Below, one piece after another: positions 8,560 to 16,541 of a stretch of 64,000 nt of DNA. Origin of the DNA: Fodinibacter sp963833495 (GTDB taxonomy: Bacteria > Actinomycetota > Actinomycetes > Actinomycetales > Dermatophilaceae); contig CAWHYJ010000003.1 in NCBI GenBank assembly GCA_963833495.1, positions 62,001-126,000 on the forward strand, written 5' to 3'. Below the pieces are notes generated by a model. The model was not told the origin of the DNA. It did no database searches and worked only from the letters and a program-made list of their open reading frames with translations. The position numbers were made by a program, and so were the translations under genes. Positions within the stretch are counted from its first letter, which is position 1, and every line of letters starts with the position of its first letter.

Positions 8560-8799
8560 AGGTCCACCCCGGCGCACTCAAACACTGGGTCTGCGCCGAG
8601 GATGCGATCCACGCCGCGGAGTGGGCGGTGTGGATCGAGCCGCTAGCAGAGGACGGCCCGATCCAACGAGAGCTGCGCCTGCGCTTCGACACCCGAGCCC
8701 TCCTGCTGGAGACCGTCCGTCTTGATCCTCGAGAGCGGCGACGAACTGGTCATCCACGCCATGCCGGCGCGTCAGCAGTACCTTGGCCTCCTGCCGTAG
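8556..8799 (+). pseudogene. Toxin of the CopG-linked pair, broken by a one-base insertion
   Basis: From GTG at 8556 the frame reads MKVHPGALKHWVCAEDAIHAAEW... and RLRFDTRALLLETV, then turns into Arg-rich nonsense. One base over, from 8719, the expected ending appears: VLILESGDELVIHAMPARQQ, finishing YLGLLP at the stop 8797-8799. An extra C at 8717-8718 explains the shift. The joined product of about 80 residues looks like the short partners usually paired with these ribbon-helix-helix proteins. As written the toxin should be inactive. Confidence 0.7.
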
Positions 8800-9152
8800 C
8801 GCCTGGATCAGTGCACCTGCAAGACCCATCCTCTTCTGCCGCGATGAAGTGGTGCCGGTAGAGCCGCTCGGATCTGGCAGGTCCGCTGCCTGGCCCCGCG
8901 CCGAATGCTTGCGTCCGCAACTGCCGCGTCCGGGAAGCGCCAGCCCGAGGGGGGAGGGGCGCCGGCGGAGCACGACCTGCTCGGTGCGGCGTGTGTCGGT
9001 TTCCCGCTGGATATCCGGTGGAGTTTCAGCGGCCGGGAGTGGTTGGGTCCTGCTCAATGCTTCGCTGACACGGCCCGGCGCGGCGCGGCGCACAAGGTAC
9101 GAATCTCGGCCCGGTCTAAACCGCGTGTCGTTGAGTGATGGAGGTGATCGCG
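8800..9152. other. Intergenic region without a recognisable gene
   Basis: About 350 bases. ORFs exist on both strands but their translations are Arg/Pro-rich, low-information sequence typical of GC-rich noncoding frames. No transposase motif or terminal repeats were recognised. The last 15 bases hold the GGAGGTGATC ribosome binding site of the next gene. Confidence 0.45.
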
Positions 9153-9917
9153 GTGGCTGGGTATGGGGCGCTCTCCGAGGTGTACGAGTGGCTGATCGGG
9201 GATGACAAGTTGACCCCCGCCAAGGCAGCCGCGGTCTACTACAGCGATGTCGTGGGCTCTTTGGCGCCCATTGCGCGCGTCCTTGACTGCGCGTGTGGAA
9301 CTGGCCAGCTCGCCGTCGGTCTGGCGAGTCTCGGCCTTGACGTGGTCGCCGCAGACGCCAGCGAGCGGATGGTTCGCCGCACCGAGGAGGTCGCCAGCGA
9401 GCATGGTGTCGCGCTTCGAGCGCTCCGCGCGAGCTGGGACGAGCTGCCCGACCACCTGGAGGACTCCACGTTCGATCTGGTGTTCTGCGTCGGCAACTCG
9501 CTCGGGCACGCCGAGGGCGCAGCCGGGCGCCTGACGGCACTGGAAGCGATGTCGCGGTTGCTGGTCCCCGGCGGACGCGTCGTGCTCACCTCACGCAACT
9601 GGGAGCTCGTGCGCTCCGCCGGCTCGCGGGTAGAGGTGGGCGATCGACTCATCCGCCGTAACGGCCGCGATGCGGTCGTCAGCTACTACTGGCAGATCGA
9701 GCAACGCTGGGAGCAGGAGCACTTCCTCGAGATCGTGGTCGCCCAGATCGAGCCGGGTGGGGCAGTGCGAGCCTGCTCGGAGCGGTTGTCCATCTGGCCC
9801 TACCGGTACGAGGAGCTCGTGGCGCAGTTGCGCAGCGTCGGGCTCACGGTGCAGTCCACCACCTTCGACCCCAAGAGCGACGGATACCGGGTGGTCGCCA
9901 GCCGCGATCAGGCGTGA
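9153..9917 (+). CDS. Class I SAM-dependent methyltransferase
   Basis: A 254-residue Rossmann-fold methyltransferase. Motif I is VLDCACGTGQLA (about residues 42-53), followed by the acidic loop VVAADAS and the motif IV region FDLVFCVGNSLGH, which resembles glycine/sarcosine N-methyltransferase-like enzymes (VGNS.GH). The late strands (PYRYEELVAQLRSVGL) complete the fold. GTG at 9153 is preferred because a strong GGAGGTGATC (9140-9149) sits at ideal spacing; ATG at 9138 has no such site. The acceptor substrate is unknown. It stands alone, with no obvious operon partner. Confidence 0.8.
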   Translation: MAGYGALSEVYEWLIGDDKLTPAKAAAVYYSDVVGSLAPIARVLDCACGTGQLAVGLASLGLDVVAADASERMVRRTEEVASEHGVALRALRASWDELPDHLEDSTFDLVFCVGNSLGHAEGAAGRLTALEAMSRLLVPGGRVVLTSRNWELVRSAGSRVEVGDRLIRRNGRDAVVSYYWQIEQRWEQEHFLEIVVAQIEPGGAVRACSERLSIWPYRYEELVAQLRSVGLTVQSTTFDPKSDGYRVVASRDQA

Positions 9918-10043
9918 GTCACGGCCGAGCCGGCGCGAAATGCCATCGATGTCTGCTTCGTCTCACGTCGCCGTTTTCCCCAGACCGAGTTTCGCGCTCA
10001 TGAAGCTGCGAGTAACGGTGCTCAGGCTCGTTCCCGTTCTGGA

Positions 10044-10490
10044 GTGGTTCCATGGTTCATGGGAACCGACTGGATACCCCGGGACGCAGGTCGCCTGATC
10101 AGGCTTGGCCATGTGCTGGTTGGTGGGGCGGCGATGGTATTCGCCGGCGTGTTGATCGTGGCCGGTCGGGCTCGCAACGCCGAGTTGGACTCAGTACTCG
10201 TCGGATTGGGCCTGGTGCTCGCTCTGGCAGCCGTGGGCTTCGCCTGCACGGCGATCGTCGCTCTGCGTCGTGCAGGCGACGGCCGTGGTGGCCTGCTGTC
10301 GGTGATCCTCAGCACCGTCGAGCTTGCCGGCGGTGCCGCCATGACAATAGCGATCGTCGTTGCCGTCCAGGGCTACGGCGCCTTTGAACCTTGGCGCTCT
10401 CCACTGCTGCTGCCCTCGGCGCTACTGCTAGCTCTCGGCCTCGCTGGGCTTGCTGTTGAGGCCGTCGCAAACCGTCCGGAAACGCACTGA
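10044..10490 (+). CDS. Small four-helix membrane protein, 148 aa
   Basis: Predicted membrane segments lie at about residues 20-40, 50-72, 80-105 and 118-140, separated by short polar loops, with a mostly small-residue composition. No catalytic motif or known family is recognised. Start choice is GTG 10044 or ATG 10059; neither has a strong ribosome binding site. Confidence 0.6.
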   Translation: MVPWFMGTDWIPRDAGRLIRLGHVLVGGAAMVFAGVLIVAGRARNAELDSVLVGLGLVLALAAVGFACTAIVALRRAGDGRGGLLSVILSTVELAGGAAMTIAIVVAVQGYGAFEPWRSPLLLPSALLLALGLAGLAVEAVANRPETH

Positions 10491-10868
10491 TCTGCCGCAA
10501 CCAGAGCCCTTGCAGGGCGGGAACCCCGACACCTCCCGTCGAGGTGTGAGTTTCCCGGACCCGGCCCGGCTTGAACGGGCAGCCACCCTCGACGTGCGGC
10601 TGGCAGGACGCGCCTTACCGGGTAGGAGCACGGTGGCGCTGACGAGGACGGCCTGGGCGGGCTTGAACAGCGTCTTGATTTGAGGATGCGACTGGGTGGC
10701 TCCTTGGCTCTGTGCCCCGATCGCAGCGCGTGGGGGGTGGGTGGTTGGGGGGGTCCGGTCTGCCCCTGCACCGCAGACCGGGTCCGGTGCACCACGCAGG
10801 CAGTTGTGTGCCATCCGGGCGCGTGCCGGTTCCCCGGCGCTGTGGGGGAGGGGCACCGGAGTTGTGGG
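10491..10868. other. Intergenic region
   Basis: About 380 bases with no supported gene. On the minus strand a short hydrophobic stretch (LFKPAQAVLVSATVLLPG) occurs around 10620-10680, but no start, length or family supports it. G-runs near 10730-10755 look like simple low-complexity sequence. Confidence 0.4.
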
Positions 10869-11310
10869 GTCAGGCGTTGGTCGCGAAAGACGTTGAAGTC
10901 CAGGGTCAGGTCGTCCGGTACTTCGGACGGCGAGCCGACCGGCGCGTCGTGCCAAACCTCGAAGGTGACGCAACTGGTGGAGTGCGCCGGGATGGTCGTC
11001 GAGTTGGTCCAGTTCTCGAACACGCCCCGCTCGATCCAGCTCCGGTCGCCGTCCTGCTGGTCGACGTACATCACGCCGACCGACTTGTCGAGGTCGGTGT
11101 CGTTGAAGGGCCACCCGGACCTGCGTCGAGTAATAGCTCAGAGATCCGTCAGCAGGGTGCTCGGTCTCGAACGCGTCGGGCCGGTCTATGTGCTTCGAGA
11201 TCGAGGCAGCATCGGTCAGCCTGACCTCATCCGGGCCTGTGGCGAACGAGAAGTCGATGTGCCACCGGCCCAGAGTGCGGTCGCTGTTGTTGCTCCTCTA
11301 TGTAAAGTTT
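10869..11310 (-). pseudogene. Remnant of an exported protein gene (truncated and frameshifted)
   Basis: Reading leftward from about 11310 gives GRWHIDFSFATGPDEVRLTD... in one frame; after a one-base slip near 11105 it continues NDTDLDKSVGVMYVDQQDG and FENWTNSTTIPAHSTSC... to about 10870. Tryptophan- and Asp/Thr-rich, it resembles a beta-sandwich surface domain. There is no start codon (a TAG precedes the first residues), one internal frameshift, and no clear C-terminus, so this is a gene fragment. Family not identified. Confidence 0.5.
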
Positions 11311-11383
11311 ATGAGCGTTCTATCGGGCCACCAAATCGCCACGAAGTGACTTCTGCAACGTGTCGCGTGCTAGCGTGGTCCTC

Positions 11384-11629
11384 ATGGCCCGTCCGTATGC
11401 AGACCCTGTGGAGATCATCACCGGCCCTGTGCCAGCTCAGTCGCCGTTCATCCCCTTGGACGCCAAGATCGTGGTAGGCGCGGTGGCTCCGGCCTCCCCT
11501 GAGCCGATCCCGATCGTGCTGTTGCCCGGGTTCGAGTACCGGATGAGTGAGTGGCGGCACCCGCAGACCCACGAGATTCACTGGCGGCTGGAGCGCAGGA
11601 AGGCTGCCCAGAACGGCGACGACGAGTAG
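11384..11629 (+). CDS. Small hypothetical protein, 81 aa
   Basis: ATG at 11384 opens MARPYADPVEIITGPVP..., with a hydrophobic Pro-rich centre and a polar, aromatic C-terminus (FEYRMSEWRHPQTHEIHWRLERRK) that reads like real protein rather than a shadow frame. A GTG at 11360 is an alternative start. No family is recognised, and it is flanked on both sides by noncoding or decayed sequence. Confidence 0.45.
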   Translation: MARPYADPVEIITGPVPAQSPFIPLDAKIVVGAVAPASPEPIPIVLLPGFEYRMSEWRHPQTHEIHWRLERRKAAQNGDDE

Positions 11630-12174
11630 TCCTGGGCGCAGGTCGATCACACAGACTGCCGGCATGGGTTGGGCGGCAGCTTGGGTCAACGACCCCGACC
11701 GACCTGCCACGAAGGTACCCAAGCACTGTGGCGCGCTCGCCCATGACCTTCTCCCTGCCCTGCTCCGTTGAGGCTTTCCTCCGGGGACGCCCACGCGAAA
11801 GCCGCCCGGCAGCTCACTGTGGTCTGCTCCTCTGAGTTGTTGTTCCAGCGACTGTCGCGATGGGCCAGCCCCCTGAACGTCCCTGACGAAGTCGGGAGGT
11901 CAACTCGGCGGGTGTGGTTGCCGTGGTTTCCTGCGGGCGGCCGGATACCGAGGCGGGCTGTCCTCGGCCAACGCCCTACTACGAGGACCCCAGCGAGGAA
12001 CAGCTGGCCGTATGGAGCGTCCGCGCCCAGGCGTACTTCGCCACATGATCCTGGCCGCCAGCGCCTGAGGAGGAGCCCGACTGAAGGATCCGCACACGCC
12101 GCCGGTCGTGCAGCCCGGCTCGTTGAGCTGGAACCAGCCGAGCCGCGGACCCTCGGGCGCTCCAACTCTGCGGT
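11630..12174. other. Intergenic region with a possible short coding remnant
   Basis: About 545 bases without a supported gene. Around 11922-12047 (+) one frame reads TPYYEDPSEEQLAVWSVRAQ before a stop, which looks protein-like but lacks a credible start and is under 45 residues. It may be the tail of a lost gene. Nothing else was recognised. Confidence 0.4.
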
Positions 12175-12678
12175 TCAGTCGTCTGGAGTCGAGGTGTCGC
12201 CTTCGAGGCGTTCCAGCGGCTGCTTGAGTGCATGCGCGATGACCTCGGCCTGCGCAAGAGCGCGCCGACGTCCTCGACTGGTGTTGTAGTGAGCGAGCCC
12301 CAAGCTGACGGTCTCTCCTTGGGTCGCAACCACCGCCGGTGACACCCACTCCACCAAGGGCCCCTGCTCGCTTTTCACCGTGACGGCCGTCAGGGACTGC
12401 GCTGCCAGGTGTCTGCTGCGTACGCCGGCGTAGGGCCTGACAACGAGCTCATCGTCGTCGACGAAGACGCCGCTGCGCAGCGCGATGAGTGCGAGACCCA
12501 GGCCACACGCGCCCACGACGAGGGGTACGGCGTAGAACATGACCAGCTCGAAGGCGTCGTGCTGGGCGTAGTCCGGCAGCGGCTCGAATACCGAGGGCAG
12601 GGACAGCCCCGCGAAGGCGAGTCCGATCGCGGCGATGAGCCACCGCCAGGGGCTCCTGCCGACAGTTCGACGCCGCAC
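12175..12678 (-). CDS. Membrane protein with PH-like domain, 167 aa
   Basis: Two membrane helices (about residues 12-30 and 45-70) are followed by a soluble part beginning VDDDELVVRPYAGVRSR and containing QSLTAVTVKSEQGPLVEWVSPAVVATQGE, the strand pattern of bacterial PH-like domains attached to small membrane proteins. The C-terminus is helical and acidic. GTG start at 12678. Same layout as the partial gene at the left end of the window. Molecular role unknown. Confidence 0.65.
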   Translation of the reverse strand: MRRRTVGRSPWRWLIAAIGLAFAGLSLPSVFEPLPDYAQHDAFELVMFYAVPLVVGACGLGLALIALRSGVFVDDDELVVRPYAGVRSRHLAAQSLTAVTVKSEQGPLVEWVSPAVVATQGETVSLGLAHYNTSRGRRRALAQAEVIAHALKQPLERLEGDTSTPDD

Positions 12679-12933
12679 GGCGAAAGTCTAGTGGGGTCAG
12701 ATTCCCCTTCCGATCCAGTTCACGCGTCTGCCGCAGGGGCGAGCTGCTGCTTCTTCTCGCCTGGCTTGGCACACCAGGTTCGCGCAAGGTCTGATGCTCA
12801 TTCAGGTGCAGTTCTGACCTCGTCTCGACCTCCAGGCCAGTCGAAGCCGATGGAGACACCAGGCCTCCGGGCCGTTGGGTTGCCGTCCGGAAACGACTGG
12901 CGCCCCTGACTCCGCAGTGGCGACACTCGACGG

Positions 12934-14406
12934 ATGCAGGTCGACGTCCAGGTGACCGGTGGCATCGTCCGTGGTGCGACCGAAGGAGACCTCAGCGTCT
13001 TCCGCGGCATCCCGTATGCCGCCCCGCCGCGGCCGTTCGCCGCGCCCGAACCGGTCGAACCATGGAGCGGCGTGCGCGAGGCGACCCGCTTCGGGCCCCC
13101 GCCGCCGCAGTCGGGTGCCTTCGGGATGGACGCCCTGACCGAGGGCGACGACGGTGGCGACGACCGCGGCGACTGGCTGACGGCGAACGTCTGGTCACCG
13201 CGCCTCGACGGCCGGCTGCCGGTGATGGTGTGGGTGCAGGGCGGCGCCTACCTGTTCGGGACGTCCGGGCTGCCGGAGTACGACGGCAGCACCCTGGCCC
13301 GCGGGGGCGTCGTGGTGGTGACCTTCAACTACCGGGTCGGGTTGGAGGGATTCGGTCAGGTCGACGGCATCCCCGCCAACCGCGGCCTGCTCGACCAGGT
13401 GGCGGCCCTGCAGTGGGTGCGCGACAACATCGCCGCGTTCGGTGGCGACCCGCAGCGGGTCACCGTCTTCGGCCAGTCGGCCGGCGGCGGCTCGGTCGCC
13501 GCGCTGCTGGTGATGCCGCGCGCGGCCGGGCTGTTCCAGCGGGCGGTGGTGCAGAGCATGCCCGGCACCTTCTTCACCCCCGCACTGGCCGCCGACATCA
13601 CCCGGGCCTGCGCGGCCGAGCTCGGCCTCGACCCGGCCGACCTGCCCGCTGTCGACCCCTTCGCGCTGCCGGCCGCGGGCGACGCGGTGACGGCGACGAT
13701 GGAGCGGCACGCAGACCGCTGGGGCGCGGCGGCACGCGCCCAGGTGCCGTTCGCGCCGGTCGTCGACGGCGACGTGCTGCCGACGACGCCGTGGCTCGGG
13801 CTGACCGGCGCCGTGCCGCTGCTGGTCGGGCACACGCGACACGAGCAACGCCTGCTCACCGCCCTGAGCGGGATGCTGGGGACGGTCACCGAGGCAGCCG
13901 CCGCGCAGTCCGCCGAGCTCTTCGCGCCCGACCCGCGCCGCTACCGGGAGTCCTTCCCCGACCCGGAGGACCTCTACGAGGTGGTGCGATCGGACTGGCT
14001 GTTCCGGATGCCGTCGCTGCACCTTGCGCTCGCGCAGGTCGCGGCCGGCGGTGCCACCCACCTCTACGAGCTGACCTGGCCGGCCCCGGGGATGGGTGGG
14101 GTGTTCGGCGCCTGCCACGGGTTGGACGTGCCGCTGGTCTTCGGCAACCTGACCGCGGGCCAGCCCGCCCTGCTGATCGGTGGCGTCACCCCCGAGGCGG
14201 AGGCGGTGTCGCTGCAGATGCGCCGCGCGTGGACCGCGTTCGCGACCACCGGCGATCCCGGCTGGCCCGACCACTCCACCGGTGCGACGCGGCTGTTCGA
14301 CACCGAGCCTTCGGTCACCGACTACCCGGAGCGGGTGTCGCGCGAGATCTGGCGCGACCCTCCGCGCGTTCTCGACCTTCTCGACCCGCGTTCGCCGCCC
14401 ACCTAG
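12934..14406 (+). CDS. Type B carboxylesterase
   Basis: A 490-residue alpha/beta-hydrolase of the carboxylesterase/cholinesterase family. Near the N-terminus is the family opener (GGIVRGATEGDLSVFRGIPYA); WVQGGAYLFG forms the oxyanion hole; the nucleophile elbow is GQSAGG with Ser near residue 180; the catalytic His region is ACHGLDVPLVFGN. No signal peptide, so probably cytoplasmic ester hydrolysis; substrate unknown. ATG at 12934. The octamer GGATGCCG becomes frequent from this gene onward, which marks a compositional boundary. Confidence 0.9.
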   Translation: MQVDVQVTGGIVRGATEGDLSVFRGIPYAAPPRPFAAPEPVEPWSGVREATRFGPPPPQSGAFGMDALTEGDDGGDDRGDWLTANVWSPRLDGRLPVMVWVQGGAYLFGTSGLPEYDGSTLARGGVVVVTFNYRVGLEGFGQVDGIPANRGLLDQVAALQWVRDNIAAFGGDPQRVTVFGQSAGGGSVAALLVMPRAAGLFQRAVVQSMPGTFFTPALAADITRACAAELGLDPADLPAVDPFALPAAGDAVTATMERHADRWGAAARAQVPFAPVVDGDVLPTTPWLGLTGAVPLLVGHTRHEQRLLTALSGMLGTVTEAAAAQSAELFAPDPRRYRESFPDPEDLYEVVRSDWLFRMPSLHLALAQVAAGGATHLYELTWPAPGMGGVFGACHGLDVPLVFGNLTAGQPALLIGGVTPEAEAVSLQMRRAWTAFATTGDPGWPDHSTGATRLFDTEPSVTDYPERVSREIWRDPPRVLDLLDPRSPPT

Positions 14407-14675
14407 CGCTCGTCGTCGCGGGCGAAGCCGTCGCGCGACCAGCGCCCCGCCTCGTCCTCGAGCTCCTCGAGCTCCTCGAACAGGGCGAGCGTCAGCCCGG
14501 CCGGAGCCTGGAGGCGCGAGAGTTCAACGACTGCCACGGGGTCACCACCGGTGCGGCGACCAGCTCGGCTCCCGCCTCGGCCAGCCGCCGGGTCTGCCCC
14601 TGCGCGTCGTCGACCTCGAGGGCGATCCGGATCCGCGGGCTCGGTGCCGGTGAAGACGTGCGGCTCCCCGAACCG
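14403..14675 (-). pseudogene. VOC (glyoxalase/bleomycin-resistance) family gene, frameshifted
   Basis: Reading leftward, FGEPHVFTGTEP, then in a second frame IRIALEVDDAQGQTRRLAEA and GAELVAAPVVTPWQSLNSR, then in the first frame LQAPAGLTLALFEELEELE, reconstruct the C-terminal half of a VOC-fold protein ending at 14403. At least two frame changes are needed and the N-terminal half is missing. The stop overlaps the end of the carboxylesterase. Confidence 0.65.
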
Positions 14676-15011
14676 ACCCCGCCGCCTCGACCCTCGGGCT
14701 GCTCGCCGGTCTCTGCACGCCCGGCACGACGCTGTGGGTCGTCGACCGCGATGCCCTCCCGCGCAGCATCCCGGCACCGGAGGCCCGCGAGGGCACCGGC
14801 ACTGTCTCGGGGTCGATCGCGCGCCAGCCGTCGGATGCCGACCGGCTCGCCATGGCGGAGGAGGCCGCCGCCGAGCCGGAGTTCCGCTTCGTACGCCGCG
14901 ACTGCAGCGACCCGCGAGCGGGCGGATGCCGTGGGCGCCGGTCTCGTGGTCACCCGGTCGGCCGCCGACCCCGGACCCGGCATCGGGCGACCCCGCCTCG
15001 TCCTGCCCTGA
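14676..15011 (+). pseudogene. Unrecognised gene fragment, frameshifted
   Basis: A plus-strand frame reads DPAASTLGLLAGLCTPGTTL (14676 on), then WVVDRDALPRSIPAPEAREG and later AMAEEAAAEPEFRFVRRDCSD. A second frame then gives TRERADAVGAGLVVTRSAAD and ends RPRLVLP at 15011. It looks like genuine protein because residues are varied and amphipathic, but it starts abruptly at the VOC fragment, has no start codon, and changes frame near 14915. Function not recognised. Confidence 0.4.
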
Positions 15012-15074
15012 CCGACCACGCACCCGGCACGCAGAAGTTCGGATCGCACGCGGCGATTGCTGCGCGGCATCCGA

Positions 15075-15193
15075 AGTGGTGCGTCCCCGAGCAGCGACCG
15101 CCAGCGCGAGGATGGCCGAGATGCCGGTGCCGCCCGCCACGAGCACGACCGGTTCGTCGCCTGACCCGAGGCGCGACTGTGCCGGCCACACCC
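15075..15193 (-). pseudogene. Fragment of a ferredoxin-NADP-reductase-type oxidoreductase
   Basis: About 40 residues read leftward directly after the peptidase stop: SPVGVWPAQSRLGSGDEPVV, then LVAGGTGISAILALAVAA. The VLVAGGTGISAI phrase is the NAD(P)-binding signature of the FNR superfamily. No start, no FAD domain and no C-terminal part is present, so only a scar of the gene remains. Confidence 0.5.
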
Positions 15194-15891
15194 CTACGGG
15201 GCTTCCACGACCTCTCCGTTGCGCGGGAGGTGGCCGCCGAAGGTGATGGGCACCGGGCCGGCGTGCCCGGCATCCGCACGGTCGATCGCCTGCAGGTGCA
15301 CGTGCGGCTCGGTGCTGTTGCCCGAGTTTCCGCACTGCCCGAGCGGCTCGCCGACCCGGACGCTGTCACCCACCCGCACCCGGACGCTGCCCTGCCGCAG
15401 GTGGCACAGCGCCACCACCGGCCCGTGGGGCACCTGGACCATGACGTGGTTGCCGGCCAGCTGCGCCCATCCCCCTGCCACCCGACCCCGCTGGGTGGCG
15501 GCGTAGCGGAGGGAGGGCAACCCGCGGTAGGCGTGGTGGTCGGGCTCGTCGCCGTGCGACCGCCACCACCATGCCGTCGACCGGCGCCAGGACCGCGCCG
15601 CCCGAAGCCGGTGAAACGCTCCGGCGGCTCGGGGCGCAGCAGGGAGGCAAGGGTGATCCGCGCCGACCGCCCGGCCTCGTCGACCGGGACGAAGTCGATC
15701 GCGTAGTCGGTGGCGAACGAGGTCGTGCCGTGGCTGGGAACCCGGTCGGCCGGACTGTTCTGGGTGAGCCAGCGACCACGGAACGGGTAGGCGAGGTCGA
15801 GCGTCATCATCACCTCGAGCGTCCCCTCGCCGCACCCGGACGTCGTCCCCGCGGCGAGCGTAGCGTTCGGTTCGGGCAGTGGTTCGGACAC
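15194..15891 (-). pseudogene. M23-family peptidase gene with two frameshifts
   Basis: The N-terminal part runs from GTG 15891 (TSFATDYAIDFVPVDEAGRS, then ...RPEPPERFTGFGR). A second frame supplies AVLAPVDGMVVAVA, and a third frame gives GGWAQLAGNHVMVQVPHGPV, LGQCGNSGNSTEPHVHLQ and ...VVEAP to the stop at 15194. The zinc-site motifs of LytM/M23 endopeptidases are visible (HVMV...H and HVH), so the ancestor was a peptidoglycan-peptidase-like protein. Shifts near 15595 and 15560 break it. No signal peptide is seen. Confidence 0.75.
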
Positions 15892-15911
15892 GACATAGCG
15901 GGGTGGGACGG

Positions 15912-16427
15912 ATGCTCGGAGACCGGTGGGGCGTCACGCCCGACGAGGTGGCGCGACCCTACCCGTGCGACGACTACGTCGACGCCCCGGACCTCGAGGC
16001 GTGGCGCGGGGTCGACGTCGCGGCACCGGCGGATGCCGTCTGGCCGTGGGTGACCCAGGTGAGGGTGGCGCCGTACTCCTACGACTGGATCGACAACCTG
16101 GGGCGCCGCTCCCCACGGCGGCTCCTGCACCTCCCGGAGCCCCGGGTCGGGGACCACTTCACCAGCGTCGGGGGTCGGCCGCAGGGGCGGATCGTCTCGG
16201 TCACCCCCGGCCGGCAGCTGACCGCCACCATCTTGGGAGCCCACCTGTCCTACGTCCTCGACGGCGGCGAGCGGCCCCGTACGCGCCTCCTGCTCAAGGT
16301 GGTCATGCGCCGCACCCGCCTCGCCACCTTCTGGTCGGTCGGTGACCTCGTCATGGCCCGGCGCCAGCTGCTCACCCTCAAGCACCTCGCCGAGGCCGAG
16401 TACCGCGCAGGCGCTCAGCGACCCTGA
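15912..16427 (+). CDS. SRPBCC-fold (START-like) protein, 171 aa
   Basis: ATG at 15912 behind GGGTGGGACGG. The order VDVAAPADAVWPWVTQVRVAPYSYDWIDN, then FTSVGG...GRIVSVTPGRQLTATI, then a long C-terminal helix (ARRQLLTLKHLAEAEY) is that of the helix-grip SRPBCC fold, which binds hydrophobic ligands. No catalytic residue can be assigned. It is divergent from the broken peptidase gene and ends ~115 bases before the ABC exporter operon. Confidence 0.75.
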   Translation: MLGDRWGVTPDEVARPYPCDDYVDAPDLEAWRGVDVAAPADAVWPWVTQVRVAPYSYDWIDNLGRRSPRRLLHLPEPRVGDHFTSVGGRPQGRIVSVTPGRQLTATILGAHLSYVLDGGERPRTRLLLKVVMRRTRLATFWSVGDLVMARRQLLTLKHLAEAEYRAGAQRP

Positions 16428-16463
16428 GCGGCCGGCCGGGCGACGACCGCCCCGACCCGGGCG

Positions 16464-16495
16464 GGCTCAGGGTCGGCTCAGGGTCGTTGTCAGGT
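16464..16495. promoter_or_regulatory. Tandem TCAGG repeats ahead of the ABC exporter
   Basis: GGCTCAGGGTC occurs twice in immediate tandem (16464-16474 and 16475-16485), and a third, partial TCAGGT begins at 16490. The starts are spaced 11 and 12 bases, about one helical turn, the spacing of direct-repeat sites for OmpR/NarL-type response regulators. It lies 47-78 bases before the ATPase ATG. Confidence 0.5.
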
Positions 16496-16541
16496 GTTCC
16501 CCCGATGTGCCCGACCCGCCCCGGCCGACATTCTTCTCGGC

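Noticed and set aside
8578..9540. Possible degraded transposase on the minus strand around 8800-9100
   Set aside because: No DDE or DEDD motif and no terminal inverted or direct repeats were found; the long frame also overlaps the methyltransferase in antisense.
10730..10755. G-run region as a G-quadruplex regulator
   Set aside because: Runs are irregular and lie in noncoding sequence with no promoter or gene start beside them; too weak to claim.
13195..14274. Minus-strand open frame inside the carboxylesterase gene
   Set aside because: Antisense to a gene with complete catalytic motifs; composition typical of an antisense frame.
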